Below, in pieces: positions 25,205 to 34,377 of a stretch of 64,000 nt of DNA. The notes under the pieces are model-generated. The model did not search any database. It had not been told where the DNA came from and was given only the letters and a program-made list of their open reading frames with translations. The position numbers and the translations under genes are program-made. The DNA comes from BQJD01 sp965652415. GTDB lineage: Bacteria; Pseudomonadota; Gammaproteobacteria; Arenicellales; CAJQKF01. The stretch is from assembly GCA_965652415.1 (NCBI GenBank), contig CBFGVH010000002.1:20260-84259 (forward strand), given 5' to 3'. Numbering within the stretch: position 1 is the stretch's first letter; each line of letters opens with the position of its first letter.

Positions 25205-25588
25205 TCAGCGCCGATACTCGGCGAACACCACGTTGTTGAACTGGATCAGCGCGCTCAGGTTGTAGGCCAGCGGCACCACTACCTCGTAGCTGACCCGTAC
25301 GTCGATGCCCTTGTCCTTGCGCTCGAGCCTGAGAGCCTGGTTCATGTCGACCACTTCGTCGACGTAGTCGATGAGCAGGATGCGGTTCAACCGGCGGATG
25401 ATCTCGCGTCGCGACATGTCGGCCACGTTGTTCTCGTCCACCAGCAGTTCCATGCCCTTGTAGATGCGCAGGTTGTCGTAGTAGGGCGGGAACAGCTTCA
25501 TGAACAGCAGCGCGAAGAACATCAGCACGCCGGCCGTGAACAGTACGCCCCAGATGGTGATGCCGTGCTGCCTGTTTCGGATTTTCAT
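25205..25588 (-). CDS. DUF4845 membrane protein
   Basis: A 127-residue inner-membrane protein with one N-terminal transmembrane helix (ITIWGVLFTAGVLMFFALLFMKLFPPYY) of pilin-like appearance (basic start, RQHGI before the helix) and a periplasmic domain. DUF4845 proteins sit between lepB and rnc in many gammaproteobacteria, as here. The function is unknown. Overlap in time of expression with signal peptidase is likely from the operon position only. Confidence 0.88.
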   Translation of the reverse strand: MKIRNRQHGITIWGVLFTAGVLMFFALLFMKLFPPYYDNLRIYKGMELLVDENNVADMSRREIIRRLNRILLIDYVDEVVDMNQALRLERKDKGIDVRVSYEVVVPLAYNLSALIQFNNVVFAEYRR

Positions 25589-25639
25589 GGCCTTCTCCCC
25601 ATTGCCCGCACGACGCCGCGACGCGGGCGCCGCACCCGC

Positions 25640-26464
25640 CTACGGTATGCCGTTGCCGATACGGCCCCAGTTTACACCGCCGCCGTTGACGGAGTCCCAG
25701 CTGAACCAGATGAAAAACGCCCGGCCGACGATGTTCTCCTCGGGCACGAACCCCCAGAAACGGCTGTCGTTGCTGTGATCGCGGTTGTCGCCCATGACGA
25801 AGTACTGTCCTTCCGGCACCCGGATCTCCATGCCCCGCGAACGCCTGCCCGGGTCGTTGATGATGGAGTGGGTCGAATCGCCGATGGTCTCGGCGAAAAG
25901 GCCTGTCTCGGTGCGGCCGCCCCCTTCCCTGGGCAGCATGTAGGCACCTTCGCTTGCGATCTCCACCGCCTCGCCGTTGATCCAGATCTGCTTGTCCTCG
26001 TAGCGGATCACGTCCCCGGGCACCCCGATCACGCGCTTGATGAAGTTCACGTCCTCGTCGTGCGGGTAGCGGAACACCATGACCTCGCCGCGCTCGGGTT
26101 CGGAGACGTCGATGAGCTTGGTGTTGATCACCGGCAGGCGCACGCCGTAGTGAAACTTGTTCACCAGGATGAAGTCGCCGATGTGCAGGGTCGGGTACAT
26201 CGAACCCGAAGGAATGCGAAACGGCTCGACCACGAACGAGCGCAGTACGAACACCAGCAGGATGACCGGGAAAAAGGCCCGGGCATACTCGATGACCAGC
26301 GGCATCGGCGCCTCGGCACGTCCCTTGCCGCCTTGGCCGGCGATCGACGCGCCGCCTTCGACCATTACCTCGGCGCGCCGGCGCTTGGCCAGCACCAGCT
26401 GGTCCACGAGGACGATGGCCCCGGTGACCACGAGGGCGATCAGCAGAATAAGCGAGAAATCCAC
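25640..26464 (-). CDS. lepB: Signal peptidase I
   Basis: Inner-membrane serine protease removing Sec and Tat signal peptides. From GTG 26464 (AGGGGA nine bases upstream, just after the lepA stop) the product has 274 residues. There are two N-terminal membrane segments (SLILLIALVVTGAIVLVDQLVL, FFPVILLVFVLRSFVV). The catalytic Ser88 is in PSGSMYPT, the general-base Lys143 in FIKRVIGVPGD, and box E reads MGDNRDHSNDSRFWGFV. Its position directly behind lepA is the classic lep operon. Confidence 0.95.
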   Translation of the reverse strand: MDFSLILLIALVVTGAIVLVDQLVLAKRRRAEVMVEGGASIAGQGGKGRAEAPMPLVIEYARAFFPVILLVFVLRSFVVEPFRIPSGSMYPTLHIGDFILVNKFHYGVRLPVINTKLIDVSEPERGEVMVFRYPHDEDVNFIKRVIGVPGDVIRYEDKQIWINGEAVEIASEGAYMLPREGGGRTETGLFAETIGDSTHSIINDPGRRSRGMEIRVPEGQYFVMGDNRDHSNDSRFWGFVPEENIVGRAFFIWFSWDSVNGGGVNWGRIGNGIP

Positions 26465-26469
26465 CAGCT

Positions 26470-28275
26470 TCAGTCCCCTACTTTGAGTACCGACAGAAAC
26501 GCCTCCTGGGGAATCTCCACCGAGCCCACCTGCTTCATGCGTTTCTTGCCTTCCTTCTGTTTCTCGAGAAGCTTTCGCTTGCGCGTGATGTCGCCGCCGT
26601 AGCACTTGGCGGTGACGTTCTTGCGCAGCGCCTTGACCGTCTCCCTGGCGATGATCCTGCCGCCGATGGCGGCCTGGATGGCCACGTCGAACATCTGCCG
26701 CGGGATGATCTTCTTCATGCGTGAACAAAGATCGCGCGCCCGCCGGGCACTGTGCTCGCGGTGGACCAGCACCGCCAGCGGATCGACTCGGTCGCCGTTG
26801 ATCAGGATGTCGAGCTTGCACATGTCGGCCGCCTGGTAGCGTGCAAACTCGTAGTCCATCGAGGCATAGCCGCGACTGACGGATTTTAACCTGTCGTGGA
26901 AGTCCAGCACCACTTCGTTCAGGGGCAGGTCGTATTCGATCATCACCTGGCGGCCGAGGTAGCGCATGTTGCGCTGGATGCCCCGCTTCTCCTCGCACAG
27001 GGTGATCACCGCGCCGACGTGCTCCTGGGGTGTGAGCACCTGGGCGTGGATGTACGGCTCGCGGATCTCGGCGATCCGCGCCGGTTCCGGCAGCCTCGCC
27101 GGATTGTCGATCTCGATCACCGAGCCGTCGGTGAGCTCGACCTCGTAGACCACGGTGGGCGCGGTGGTGATGAGCTCGAGCTCGTATTCGCGCTCCAGCC
27201 GCTCCTGGACTATCTCCATGTGGAGCATGCCGAGGAAGCCGCAGCGAAAACCGAACCCCAGGGCGTCGGAAACCTCGGGCTGGTACTCCAGTGAGGCGTC
27301 GTTCAGGCTCAACTTGTCGAGGGCGTCGCGAAGCGCCTCGAAGTCGGCGTTGTTGACCGGGTACAGGCCGGCGAACACCTGGGGCTTCACCTTCTTGAAC
27401 CCGGTCAGCGGCACCTCGGCCGGGTTTTTCGCGGTGGTCACCGTGTCGCCCACGCGGGCGGCCTTGATGTCCTTGATGCCCGCGATCAGGTATCCGACCT
27501 CGCCCGCCTCCAGCGTGCCGCTGCGGGTCTGCTTGGGGGTGAAGCGTCCGAGCTGTTCGACCTGGTACTCGCGGCCGGTGGACATCATGCGGATCCGGGT
27601 GCGCTCGTCGATGCGCCCGTCGAACACCCGAACCAGCGACACCGTGCCCTGGTAGTTGTCGAACCAGGAGTCGATGATCAGCGCCTTCAGCGGCGCGTCC
27701 CGGCGCCCGCCCGGGGTCGGAAGGTGGCGGACGATGCCCTCGAGGACGTCCTCGATTCCGACGCCGGTCTTGGCGCTGATGTAGATCGCCGAAGCCGTGT
27801 CGATGCCGATCACGTCCTCGATCTCGCCCTTGACGCGCTCCGGGTCCGCCGCCGGCAGGTCGATCTTGTTGAGCACCGGGATCACTTCCAGGCCGAGGTC
27901 GACCGCCGTGTAGCAGTTCGCCACGGTCTGCGCCTCCACGCCCTGGGAGGCGTCCACCACCAGCAGCGCGCCCTCGCAGGCCTTCAACGAGCGCGACACC
28001 TCGTAGGAGAAGTCCACGTGACCGGGCGTGTCGATGAAGTTGAGCAGGTAGGTCTCCCCGTCGCCCGCCGTGTAGCGCAGCGACACGCTCTGCGCCTTGA
28101 TGGTGATGCCGCGCTCGCGCTCGAGGTCCATGGAGTCGAGCACCTGCTCGCTCATCTCCCGGTTCTCCAGGCCGCCGCAGGCCTGGATCAGGCGATCGGA
28201 GAGAGTGGACTTGCCGTGATCGATATGGGCGATGATGGCAAAATTCCGAATCCGGCTTTGCTCGAATGTGCTCAT
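26470..28275 (-). CDS. lepA: Elongation factor 4 (LepA)
   Basis: Ribosome-associated GTPase involved in translation under stress and in 30S biogenesis. The 601-residue product from ATG 28275 (MSTFEQSRIRNF) has G1 AHIDHGKS, G3 DTPGHVDF and G4 NKIDLP, then EF-G-like domains and the LepA-specific C-terminal domain (AKCYGGDITRKRKLLEKQKEGKKRMK). An in-frame ATG four codons upstream (28287) exists but the family usually starts as chosen. It is the first gene of the lepA-lepB-DUF4845-rnc-era-recO series; its promoter lies in the gap to ccmC. Confidence 0.97.
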   Translation of the reverse strand: MSTFEQSRIRNFAIIAHIDHGKSTLSDRLIQACGGLENREMSEQVLDSMDLERERGITIKAQSVSLRYTAGDGETYLLNFIDTPGHVDFSYEVSRSLKACEGALLVVDASQGVEAQTVANCYTAVDLGLEVIPVLNKIDLPAADPERVKGEIEDVIGIDTASAIYISAKTGVGIEDVLEGIVRHLPTPGGRRDAPLKALIIDSWFDNYQGTVSLVRVFDGRIDERTRIRMMSTGREYQVEQLGRFTPKQTRSGTLEAGEVGYLIAGIKDIKAARVGDTVTTAKNPAEVPLTGFKKVKPQVFAGLYPVNNADFEALRDALDKLSLNDASLEYQPEVSDALGFGFRCGFLGMLHMEIVQERLEREYELELITTAPTVVYEVELTDGSVIEIDNPARLPEPARIAEIREPYIHAQVLTPQEHVGAVITLCEEKRGIQRNMRYLGRQVMIEYDLPLNEVVLDFHDRLKSVSRGYASMDYEFARYQAADMCKLDILINGDRVDPLAVLVHREHSARRARDLCSRMKKIIPRQMFDVAIQAAIGGRIIARETVKALRKNVTAKCYGGDITRKRKLLEKQKEGKKRMKQVGSVEIPQEAFLSVLKVGD

Positions 28276-28691
28276 TCGATAAATCAATCAGATACAGGGG
28301 AAACTTCGAGCCCGATTCTAGTCCGGGCGAGCGGGGGCGGATGAACTTCCGGGAGAGAACGCAACCGGCGTATTGTATTGAAATTCGGTTCTTCCCGCCA
28401 GCACAACCCGTACCCGGGGTGTCGGGCACCGGTTGGCGCGGCCCGATCCACTTGCCTTGACGCGCATCAGGTACAGGTACGGCGGGCAGGGTATCATCAT
28501 CGCCTCGCCCAGGGCTGTTCCCCGCGCCGTTCCGGCCGTGACCGGGCGGAGCGCGCGCCCTTTGGCCGAGCAGGATTTTCGTCGTATTAACATCCGTTTA
28601 ACGATATACGAACGGTCCCGGATTTCGGGTAATATCCGCTCGCCGTCCGTTCCCGTCCCATACCCATAAAGCGGTTTGCAGAATCTCACCG
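28276..28691. other. Divergent intergenic region between lepA and ccmC
   Basis: About 415 nt without a convincing gene. It must hold the promoters of lepA (minus) and of the ccm genes (plus). AT-rich elements TATTAA (28585), ACGATATACG (28601) and TAATAT (28630-28635) lie nearest ccmC; the last fits a -10 box. I see no FNR-type or Crp-type palindrome. Confidence 0.6.
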
Positions 28692-29480
28692 ATGTCAGCC
28701 CCCGCGCAAAGCGCCGCGCGAACGCCGCCGTCCCGCTTCAAGGTCGCGTTCCACAGCCTGGGTTCGCCTGAGCGCTTCTATCGTCTCAGCCGGGTGCTGG
28801 CACCGTGGCTCGGCGCGGCGAGCGCACTGCTGTTCGCCGCCGGCCTGTACGGGGGCCTGGTGCTGGCGCCGCCGGACTACCAGCAGGGCGACAGCTACCG
28901 GATCATCTACATCCACGTGCCCTCGGCGTGGATGTCCATGTTCTGCTACGTGGTGCTGGCCGTGTGCGGCGCCATGACCCTCATCTGGCGGCTCAAGCTC
29001 GCCGACGTCGTGGCGCGCGCCACCGCGCCGCTTGGGGCGAGCTTCACGGCGATCGCCCTGGCCACCGGATCGATCTGGGGCAAACCCATGTGGGGAACGT
29101 GGTGGGTGTGGGACGCGCGCCTGACCTCGGAGCTGATCCTGCTGTTTCTCTATCTTGGCTTCATCGCGCTGCAGGCGGCGATCGAGGACCGCCGCAACGC
29201 CGCGCGCGCCGGCGCGGTCCTGGCCCTGGTCGGCGTGATCAACCTGCCGATCATCCACTACTCGGTGGAATGGTGGAACACCCTGCACCAGGGAGCCACG
29301 ATCACCAAGTTCGACAAGCCGTCCATCGCCATGAGCATGCTGGTTCCGCTGCTCCTGATGTTCGCGGCGTTCAAGTGTTTCTACTTCAGCGTCATGCTTG
29401 TCCGGGCCCGCGGCGAACTGCTGCTGGCGGAGCACCGGGCGAACTGGGTACAGAATCATGTTCGGGGGGCGTCGCAATGA
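28692..29480 (+). CDS. ccmC: Heme exporter protein CcmC
   Basis: Inner-membrane member of the heme-handling family; it passes heme to CcmE in the periplasm. The 262-residue chain has six membrane helices and the tryptophan-rich WWD motif WGKPMWGTWWVWDARLTSEL, with flanking His in YIHVPSAWM and IIHYSVEWWNTLHQG as heme ligands. It is the first ccm gene here: the usual ccmA and ccmB are not upstream, where lepA lies instead. It overlaps ccmD by 4 nt. Confidence 0.96.
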   Translation: MSAPAQSAARTPPSRFKVAFHSLGSPERFYRLSRVLAPWLGAASALLFAAGLYGGLVLAPPDYQQGDSYRIIYIHVPSAWMSMFCYVVLAVCGAMTLIWRLKLADVVARATAPLGASFTAIALATGSIWGKPMWGTWWVWDARLTSELILLFLYLGFIALQAAIEDRRNAARAGAVLALVGVINLPIIHYSVEWWNTLHQGATITKFDKPSIAMSMLVPLLLMFAAFKCFYFSVMLVRARGELLLAEHRANWVQNHVRGASQ

Positions 29481-29647
29481 CCGAGTTTCTCCACATGGGC
29501 GGATATGCCGCCTACGTCTGGTCGTCATATGCCGTGACGCTGGTGGTCCTGGTCGCCAACATCGTCGCCGCCAGGCAACGCGAACGCCGCGCGCTGCGCG
29601 AGATCGCCGCGCGCTCGCGGCGGCGGCCGGCCAGGAGTGAGTCATGA
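29477..29647 (+). CDS. ccmD: Heme exporter protein CcmD
   Basis: A 56-residue single-span protein that stabilises the CcmC-CcmE complex. MTEFLHMGGYAAYVWSSYA matches CcmD N-termini, followed by one membrane helix (VTLVVLVANIVAA) and a basic Arg-rich cytoplasmic tail. Start ATG 29477 overlaps the ccmC stop and its own TGA overlaps the ccmE ATG at 29644 (ATGA), so it is translationally coupled on both sides. Confidence 0.93.
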   Translation: MTEFLHMGGYAAYVWSSYAVTLVVLVANIVAARQRERRALREIAARSRRRPARSES

Positions 29648-30087
29648 GGGCGAAGCGAAAACAACGGTTGATCCTGGTCGGCCTGCTACTGGGCGGTATC
29701 GGCGTGGCGGTCGGGTTCGCCCTGATGGCGCTCAACGAGAACATCAACCTGTTTTTCAGCCCGACCCAGGTCGCCGCCGGCGAAGTGCCGGCCGGCAGCA
29801 AGTTCCGCGTCGGCGGCATGGTCGTCGAAGGCAGCGTGCGGCGCGAGAGCGGCAATATCGAGGTCGAGTTCGACCTGACCGACACGGCGAAGGTAGTCAC
29901 CGTCGTCTACGCCGGGATCCTGCCCGACCTGTTCCGCGAGGGCCAGGGTATCGTCGCCCTCGGCAGCCTGCGTGACGACGGCGTGTTCACCGCCGAGGAA
30001 GTGCTGGCCAAGCACGACGAGACCTACATGCCGCCGGAGGTCGCTGACGCCATCAAGGCCGCGCACAACACCCGGCCGACCCAATGA
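29644..30087 (+). CDS. ccmE: Cytochrome c maturation heme chaperone CcmE
   Basis: Periplasmic membrane-anchored chaperone that binds heme covalently and delivers it to CcmF. The 147-residue product has a signal anchor (LILVGLLLGGIGVAVGFALMAL) and an OB-fold domain. The heme-binding motif AKHDETYMPPE contains His124 and Tyr128. The His-type (not Cys-type) motif means the ordinary bacterial System I mechanism. It overlaps ccmD and ccmF by 4 nt each. Confidence 0.97.
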   Translation: MRAKRKQRLILVGLLLGGIGVAVGFALMALNENINLFFSPTQVAAGEVPAGSKFRVGGMVVEGSVRRESGNIEVEFDLTDTAKVVTVVYAGILPDLFREGQGIVALGSLRDDGVFTAEEVLAKHDETYMPPEVADAIKAAHNTRPTQ

Positions 30088-32051
30088 TTCCCGAGATCGG
30101 CAACCTGGCCCTGGTGCTGGCCCTCGTGGTCGCGACGGTGCAGACCGTGCTTCCGCTGACCGGCGCCGCCACGGGCAACGCGCGCCTGGTGGCCACGGCA
30201 GTGCCGGCCGCGCGCACCCAGTTCCTGTTGGTTGCAGTGTCGTATGCCTGCCTGACGTACGCGTTCATCGTGTCCGATTTTTCGGTCGCCTACGTCGCGA
30301 GCAATTCCAACAGCCTGCTGCCGCTCATCTACCGGATCTCCGGCGTGTGGGGTGCGCACGAAGGCTCGCTGCTGCTGTGGGTGCTGATACTCGCCGGCTG
30401 GACGTTCGCGGTGAGCGTGTTCTCGCAAAATGTGCCGACGGTGATGACCGCCCGGGTGCTCGGGGTGATGGGATTGATCAGCATCGGCTTCCTGTCTTTC
30501 ATCCTGTTCACCTCCAACCCGTTCGACCGGCTGGTTCCCGCGGCCGCCGAGGGACGCGATCTCAACCCGCTCCTGCAGGACATCGGGCTGGCCATCCACC
30601 CGCCGATGCTCTACATGGGCTACGTCGGCTTTTCCGTGGCCTTCGCCTTCGCCATCGCCGCCCTGCTCGGCGGCCGGCTCGATGCAGCGTGGACCCGCTG
30701 GATGAGACCGTGGACCAACGTCGCCTGGCTGTTTCTCACCGTCGGCATCGCGCTCGGAAGCTGGTGGGCCTACTACGAGCTGGGCTGGGGCGGATGGTGG
30801 TTCTGGGACCCGGTCGAGAACGCGTCGTTCATGCCGTGGCTGGTGGGCACGGCGCTCATCCACTCGCTGGCGGCCACCGAGAAGCGCAACGTGTTCAAGG
30901 CCTGGACGGTGCTGCTTGCGGTCTTTGCCTTCAGCCTGTCGCTGCTCGGCACCTTCCTGGTGCGTTCCGGCGTGCTGACCTCGGTGCACGCCTTCGCCTC
31001 CGATCCCGCCCGCGGGCTGTACATCCTCGTGTTCCTGGTGATCGTGGTGGGCGGCTCGCTGGTTCTCTACGCATGGCGCGCACCGACCCTGAAGAGTACC
31101 GGGCAGTACGCGCCGGTGTCCCGCGAAAGCGCGATCCTGATCAACAACATCCTGCTCGTCATCGCCACCGTGTCGGTACTGCTCGGCACGCTGTTTCCGC
31201 TGTTCATGGACGCGCTCGGACTCGGCAAGTACTCGGTCGGACCGCCGTATTTCAACAAGGTCTTCATCCCGATCATGGCGCCGCTGGCGGCATTGGCGGT
31301 CGTCGGGGCGTTGCTGCGGTTCAAGCGCGACCGCATCCGCCGTCTCGGCACGGCGCCTCTCATCGTCCTGGCAATCAGCATCGTGGCCGGCTTCGCCTTT
31401 CCCCTGACCGCCCCCGGTCCGTGGTCGGCCGGCGCCGCCATCGGCATGATGCTCGCCTTCTGGGTCGTCCTCGCCAGCCTCCTGCCCCTTGTCGAGCGCA
31501 TGGGCCGCCGATGGCGACCCGCGATGCTGGCGAACGCGCCCGTCGGGTTCTACGGCATGGTCGTCGCCCATGCCGGAGTCGGGCTGTTCATCGCCGGCGT
31601 GACCATGGTCAGCGCCTACGAGGTGGAGAAGGATATCTCCATGGCGCCCGGCGAGAGCTTTTCAGTGGCCGGCAACGTTTTCACCTTCCAGGGCGTCGAG
31701 AGTCGGCCCGGGCCGAACTACACGGCCCAGCGGGGGCGCGTCGAGGTCGCCACCGATGCCGGCCGCACGCTGATACTCAAGCCGGAGAAGCGGGCCTACG
31801 GCCCGGGCTCCCAGCCCATGACCGAGGCGGCGATCGATCCCGGCCTGACGCGCGACCTGTACGTGTCCCTCGGTGAACCGCTCGGCGACGACACCTGGGC
31901 CGTGCGGATCTACTACAAGCCCTACATCCGGCTGATCTGGCTCGGCTGCCTGTTCATGGCATTCGGCGGGCTGCTCGGCGCCGCCGACAAGCGCTACCGC
32001 AGCGAACGCCTCGCGCTCACCGAGAACCTCGGCGTGGAGGCTCGGCGATGA
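30084..32051 (+). CDS. ccmF: Cytochrome c heme lyase subunit CcmF
   Basis: Large inner-membrane subunit that attaches heme to apocytochrome c. The 655-residue product has about 14 membrane helices and the WWD motif GWGGWWFWDPVENASFMPWL; conserved His are in IYRISGVWGAHEGSLLLW, GLAIHPPMLYMGY and GTALIHSLA. The periplasmic loop near 520-620 (YEVEKDISMAPGESFSVAGN...FQGVESRPGPNY) is as in other CcmF. It overlaps ccmE and ccmG by 4 nt. Confidence 0.97.
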   Translation: MIPEIGNLALVLALVVATVQTVLPLTGAATGNARLVATAVPAARTQFLLVAVSYACLTYAFIVSDFSVAYVASNSNSLLPLIYRISGVWGAHEGSLLLWVLILAGWTFAVSVFSQNVPTVMTARVLGVMGLISIGFLSFILFTSNPFDRLVPAAAEGRDLNPLLQDIGLAIHPPMLYMGYVGFSVAFAFAIAALLGGRLDAAWTRWMRPWTNVAWLFLTVGIALGSWWAYYELGWGGWWFWDPVENASFMPWLVGTALIHSLAATEKRNVFKAWTVLLAVFAFSLSLLGTFLVRSGVLTSVHAFASDPARGLYILVFLVIVVGGSLVLYAWRAPTLKSTGQYAPVSRESAILINNILLVIATVSVLLGTLFPLFMDALGLGKYSVGPPYFNKVFIPIMAPLAALAVVGALLRFKRDRIRRLGTAPLIVLAISIVAGFAFPLTAPGPWSAGAAIGMMLAFWVVLASLLPLVERMGRRWRPAMLANAPVGFYGMVVAHAGVGLFIAGVTMVSAYEVEKDISMAPGESFSVAGNVFTFQGVESRPGPNYTAQRGRVEVATDAGRTLILKPEKRAYGPGSQPMTEAAIDPGLTRDLYVSLGEPLGDDTWAVRIYYKPYIRLIWLGCLFMAFGGLLGAADKRYRSERLALTENLGVEARR

Positions 32052-32578
32052 TTCGCTACCTCGTGCCGCTCGGGGTGTTCGTCCTGATCGCCGTGTTCCT
32101 CGCGGTCGGACTGAACCTCAATCCGCGCGAGGTGCCTTCCCCGTTCATCGGCAAGGCGGCGCCGGCCATCGACCTGCCGCGGCTCGACCCGGCCGGTTCG
32201 CGGATCACCAGCGCCGATCTCGACGGCAAGGTCTGGGTGCTCAACGTGTGGGCCTCGTGGTGCGTGGCCTGTCGCGCCGAGCATCCGCTGTTCAACCGGT
32301 TCGCGGCGGCTTCCGACACCACCCTCGTGGGTCTGAACTACAAGGACAAGGAGATCGAGGCGCGCCGCTGGCTGGCGGACCTCGGCAATCCCTACACGGT
32401 CATCGCGGTCGACATCGAGGGCGATACCGGCATCGAGTGGGGCGTGTACGGGGTTCCTGAAACGTTCGTCATCGACAAGGCCGGTGTCGTGCGCTACAAG
32501 CACATCGGACCAATCGACGAGGCCGCGTTGCAGGACGAGATCGTGCCTCTCATCGCCCGCCTCGAACAGGAGTCCTGA
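32048..32578 (+). CDS. ccmG: Thiol:disulfide interchange protein CcmG/DsbE
   Basis: Membrane-anchored periplasmic thioredoxin that reduces apocytochrome or CcmH disulfides. There is one N-terminal anchor helix (LVPLGVFVLIAVFLAVGL). The thioredoxin fold has active site WASWCVACRAEHP (Cys72, Cys75), the cis-Pro loop YGVPETFVID and the family element NYKDKEIEARRWL. 176 residues, normal length. It overlaps ccmF and abuts ccmH (last base shared with its ATG). Confidence 0.96.
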   Translation: MIRYLVPLGVFVLIAVFLAVGLNLNPREVPSPFIGKAAPAIDLPRLDPAGSRITSADLDGKVWVLNVWASWCVACRAEHPLFNRFAAASDTTLVGLNYKDKEIEARRWLADLGNPYTVIAVDIEGDTGIEWGVYGVPETFVIDKAGVVRYKHIGPIDEAALQDEIVPLIARLEQES

Positions 32579-33030
32579 TGCGGCGCTGGCTTGTCCTGCT
32601 TCTGCTCCTGCCCGCGCTGGCGTTCGGCGCCATCGAGAGCCGCGAGTTCAACGACCCGGCCCGCGAGGCGCGCTATTTCGATCTCATCAACAAGCTGCGC
32701 TGCCTGGTGTGCCAGAACCAGAACCTCGCCGACAGCAACGCCGACCTGGCTCGCGACCTTCGCGACAAGACCTACGAGATGATCCTCGCCGGCAACTCCG
32801 ACGAGGAGATCACCGACTTCATGGTCGAGCGCTACGGTGAGTTCGTCCTCTACGAGCCGCCGCTCAACGTGCATACGCTCCTGCTCTGGCTCGCCCCCGC
32901 CCTGCTGGCCCTGATCGGCGCGGTGGTCTTTTTCACACTGGTCCGTCCTCGCCGCCGCGTCGACCCCGGCGTTTCCGACGCCGATCTCGCCCGTGCGCGG
33001 GAACTTCTCGGACCCCGAGACGAATCCTGA
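32578..33030 (+). CDS. ccmH: Cytochrome c maturation protein CcmH (CcmL/NrfF type)
   Basis: Periplasmic thiol oxidoreductase presenting apocytochrome c to the heme lyase. The 150 residues include a signal peptide (LVLLLLLPALAFGA), the conserved LRCLVCQNQNLADSNADLARDLR with the redox pair Cys42-Cys45, and a C-terminal membrane helix (LLLWLAPALLALIGAVVFFTLV). This is the short CcmH; the TPR part found at its C-terminus in E. coli is encoded separately as CcmI. Confidence 0.96.
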   Translation: MRRWLVLLLLLPALAFGAIESREFNDPAREARYFDLINKLRCLVCQNQNLADSNADLARDLRDKTYEMILAGNSDEEITDFMVERYGEFVLYEPPLNVHTLLLWLAPALLALIGAVVFFTLVRPRRRVDPGVSDADLARARELLGPRDES

Positions 33031-33031
33031 A

Positions 33032-34330
33032 ATGATCGTGTTCTGGCTCGTGGCCGCCGCCCTGTCGGCACTGGTGCTGCTGTTCATCGTTCCACCGCTC
33101 ATCGCCACGCCCGCCTCGCGCGCGGTCGACCAGCAGACGCAGAACGTGGCCATTGCCCGTCAACGCCTCGCCGAGCTTGACAAGGCTCGCGAGGACGGCG
33201 CCCTCGACGAGGAGGACTACCAGGAAGGGCGGCGCGAACTCGAACAGGCGCTGGCCCTCGATATCGCCCAGCTCGACAGTGCGCGCAACGCCGGCGCCGC
33301 GGTGCGCGAACGTTCATCGGCCGCGGCGCTAGTGCTGCCCGTGGTGCTGGCGTTCGCGATTCCCGCGACCGCCGGGACGATCTACCTTCTCGTGGGCCAG
33401 CCCGCTGCCGTCGGCGGCGTTCCCGTTCAGGGCGGCCAGGCGGGCGCGGGGGCACCCGGGCAGCCGTCCATCGAGGAGATGATCGACCAGCTCAAGGAAC
33501 GCCTGGTCCAGAACCCCGACGATGCGCGCGGCTGGAGCATTCTCGCCCGCACCAGCATGCGACTCGAGCGCTACGACGATGCGGTGCTCGCCTACGACAG
33601 GCTCAACGCACTCACGCCCGGCGACGCCGATGTCCTGGTACAGTACGCCGACGCCCTCGCCATGCAGTCCGGAGGCCGGCTGGAAGGACGCGCGACCGAA
33701 CTCCTGCGCGAGGCATTGGACCTTCAACCCGATCATCCGCAGGCCCTGTGGCTGGCGGGCATGGCGGCCGAGGCGCGGGGCGAGTACGCGGCGGCCCTGG
33801 CACACTGGACGCGGCTGCTGCCGCAGCTCGCCGAGGAGCCGGAGACGCGCTCACGGCTGGAAAGCATGATCGACGACCTCGAACGCCGCGCAGAGGCGCA
33901 GGGCATCGCACTCGAGGCGCCGCCGGTCGCTCCGGCGCTCACGGCGTCGGCAACCGACGCGCGCCAGGATGAGCCCCCGAGCGATGCCAACCTGACCGTC
34001 AAGGTCTCGCTCGCGCCGGAACTTGCCGCAAGCACCGCGCCCGACGACACCGTGTTCGTCTTCGCGCGCGCCGAGGAAGGTCCGCCGATGCCGGTGGCCG
34101 CGGCAAGACGCCGCGTCGGAGACCTTCCGTTCGAGGTCGTCCTCGACGACTCGCGGGCGATGGTCCCGGATATCAAGCTGTCGTCTTTCGACCGCGTCGA
34201 CGTGATCGCGCGGGTTTCCCGCAGCGGTCAGCCGGTTGCGGCAAGCGGGGACCTCGAGGGTTTGGTGGAAAGCGTGTCCACGGGCGCCGGCGCCGAGCTC
34301 GAGCTCGTCATCAACCGTCGCGTTCCGTGA
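33032..34330 (+). CDS. ccmI: Cytochrome c maturation protein CcmI (TPR apocytochrome chaperone)
   Basis: Membrane-anchored chaperone that binds the C-terminal helix of apocytochrome c. The 432-residue product from ATG 33032 has two membrane helices (WLVAAALSALVLLFIVPPLIA; AALVLPVVLAFAIPATAGTIYLLV) separated by a leucine-zipper-like cytoplasmic loop (RQRLAELDKAREDGALDEEDYQEGRRELE). A periplasmic TPR region (about 145-290) and a C-terminal beta domain follow. The ATG lies one base after the ccmH stop; longer frames exist upstream but would overlap ccmH. Confidence 0.93.
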   Translation: MIVFWLVAAALSALVLLFIVPPLIATPASRAVDQQTQNVAIARQRLAELDKAREDGALDEEDYQEGRRELEQALALDIAQLDSARNAGAAVRERSSAAALVLPVVLAFAIPATAGTIYLLVGQPAAVGGVPVQGGQAGAGAPGQPSIEEMIDQLKERLVQNPDDARGWSILARTSMRLERYDDAVLAYDRLNALTPGDADVLVQYADALAMQSGGRLEGRATELLREALDLQPDHPQALWLAGMAAEARGEYAAALAHWTRLLPQLAEEPETRSRLESMIDDLERRAEAQGIALEAPPVAPALTASATDARQDEPPSDANLTVKVSLAPELAASTAPDDTVFVFARAEEGPPMPVAAARRRVGDLPFEVVLDDSRAMVPDIKLSSFDRVDVIARVSRSGQPVAASGDLEGLVESVSTGAGAELELVINRRVP

Positions 34331-34335
34331 AGCCC

Positions 34336-34362
34336 GTTCACCCGCCCCATGGCGGTGTGAAC
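34336..34362. terminator. Hairpin between ccmI and the Dnr-like gene
   Basis: GTTCACCCGCC pairs with GGCGGTGTGAAC around CCAT, with a single bulged base, between two convergent genes. There is no T-tract on either side, so termination efficiency is uncertain. Confidence 0.45.
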
Positions 34363-34377
34363 AGACCCTGACGCGGA

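Noticed and set aside
28262..28300. Possible FNR-type box near the lepA start (TTGATTTATCGAA on the minus strand)
   Set aside because: The second half does not match ATCAA and the spacing is wrong.
26470..28429. Long minus-strand frame fusing lepB with the region opposite lepA codons
   Set aside because: Only its end (lepB) is real; the upstream part is an out-of-frame reading of lepA, full of Arg/Gly/Pro.
30024..31571. A 515-codon frame antisense to ccmF
   Set aside because: Shadow of ccmF; composition is His/Gln/Arg-rich as expected for complementary GC-rich codons.
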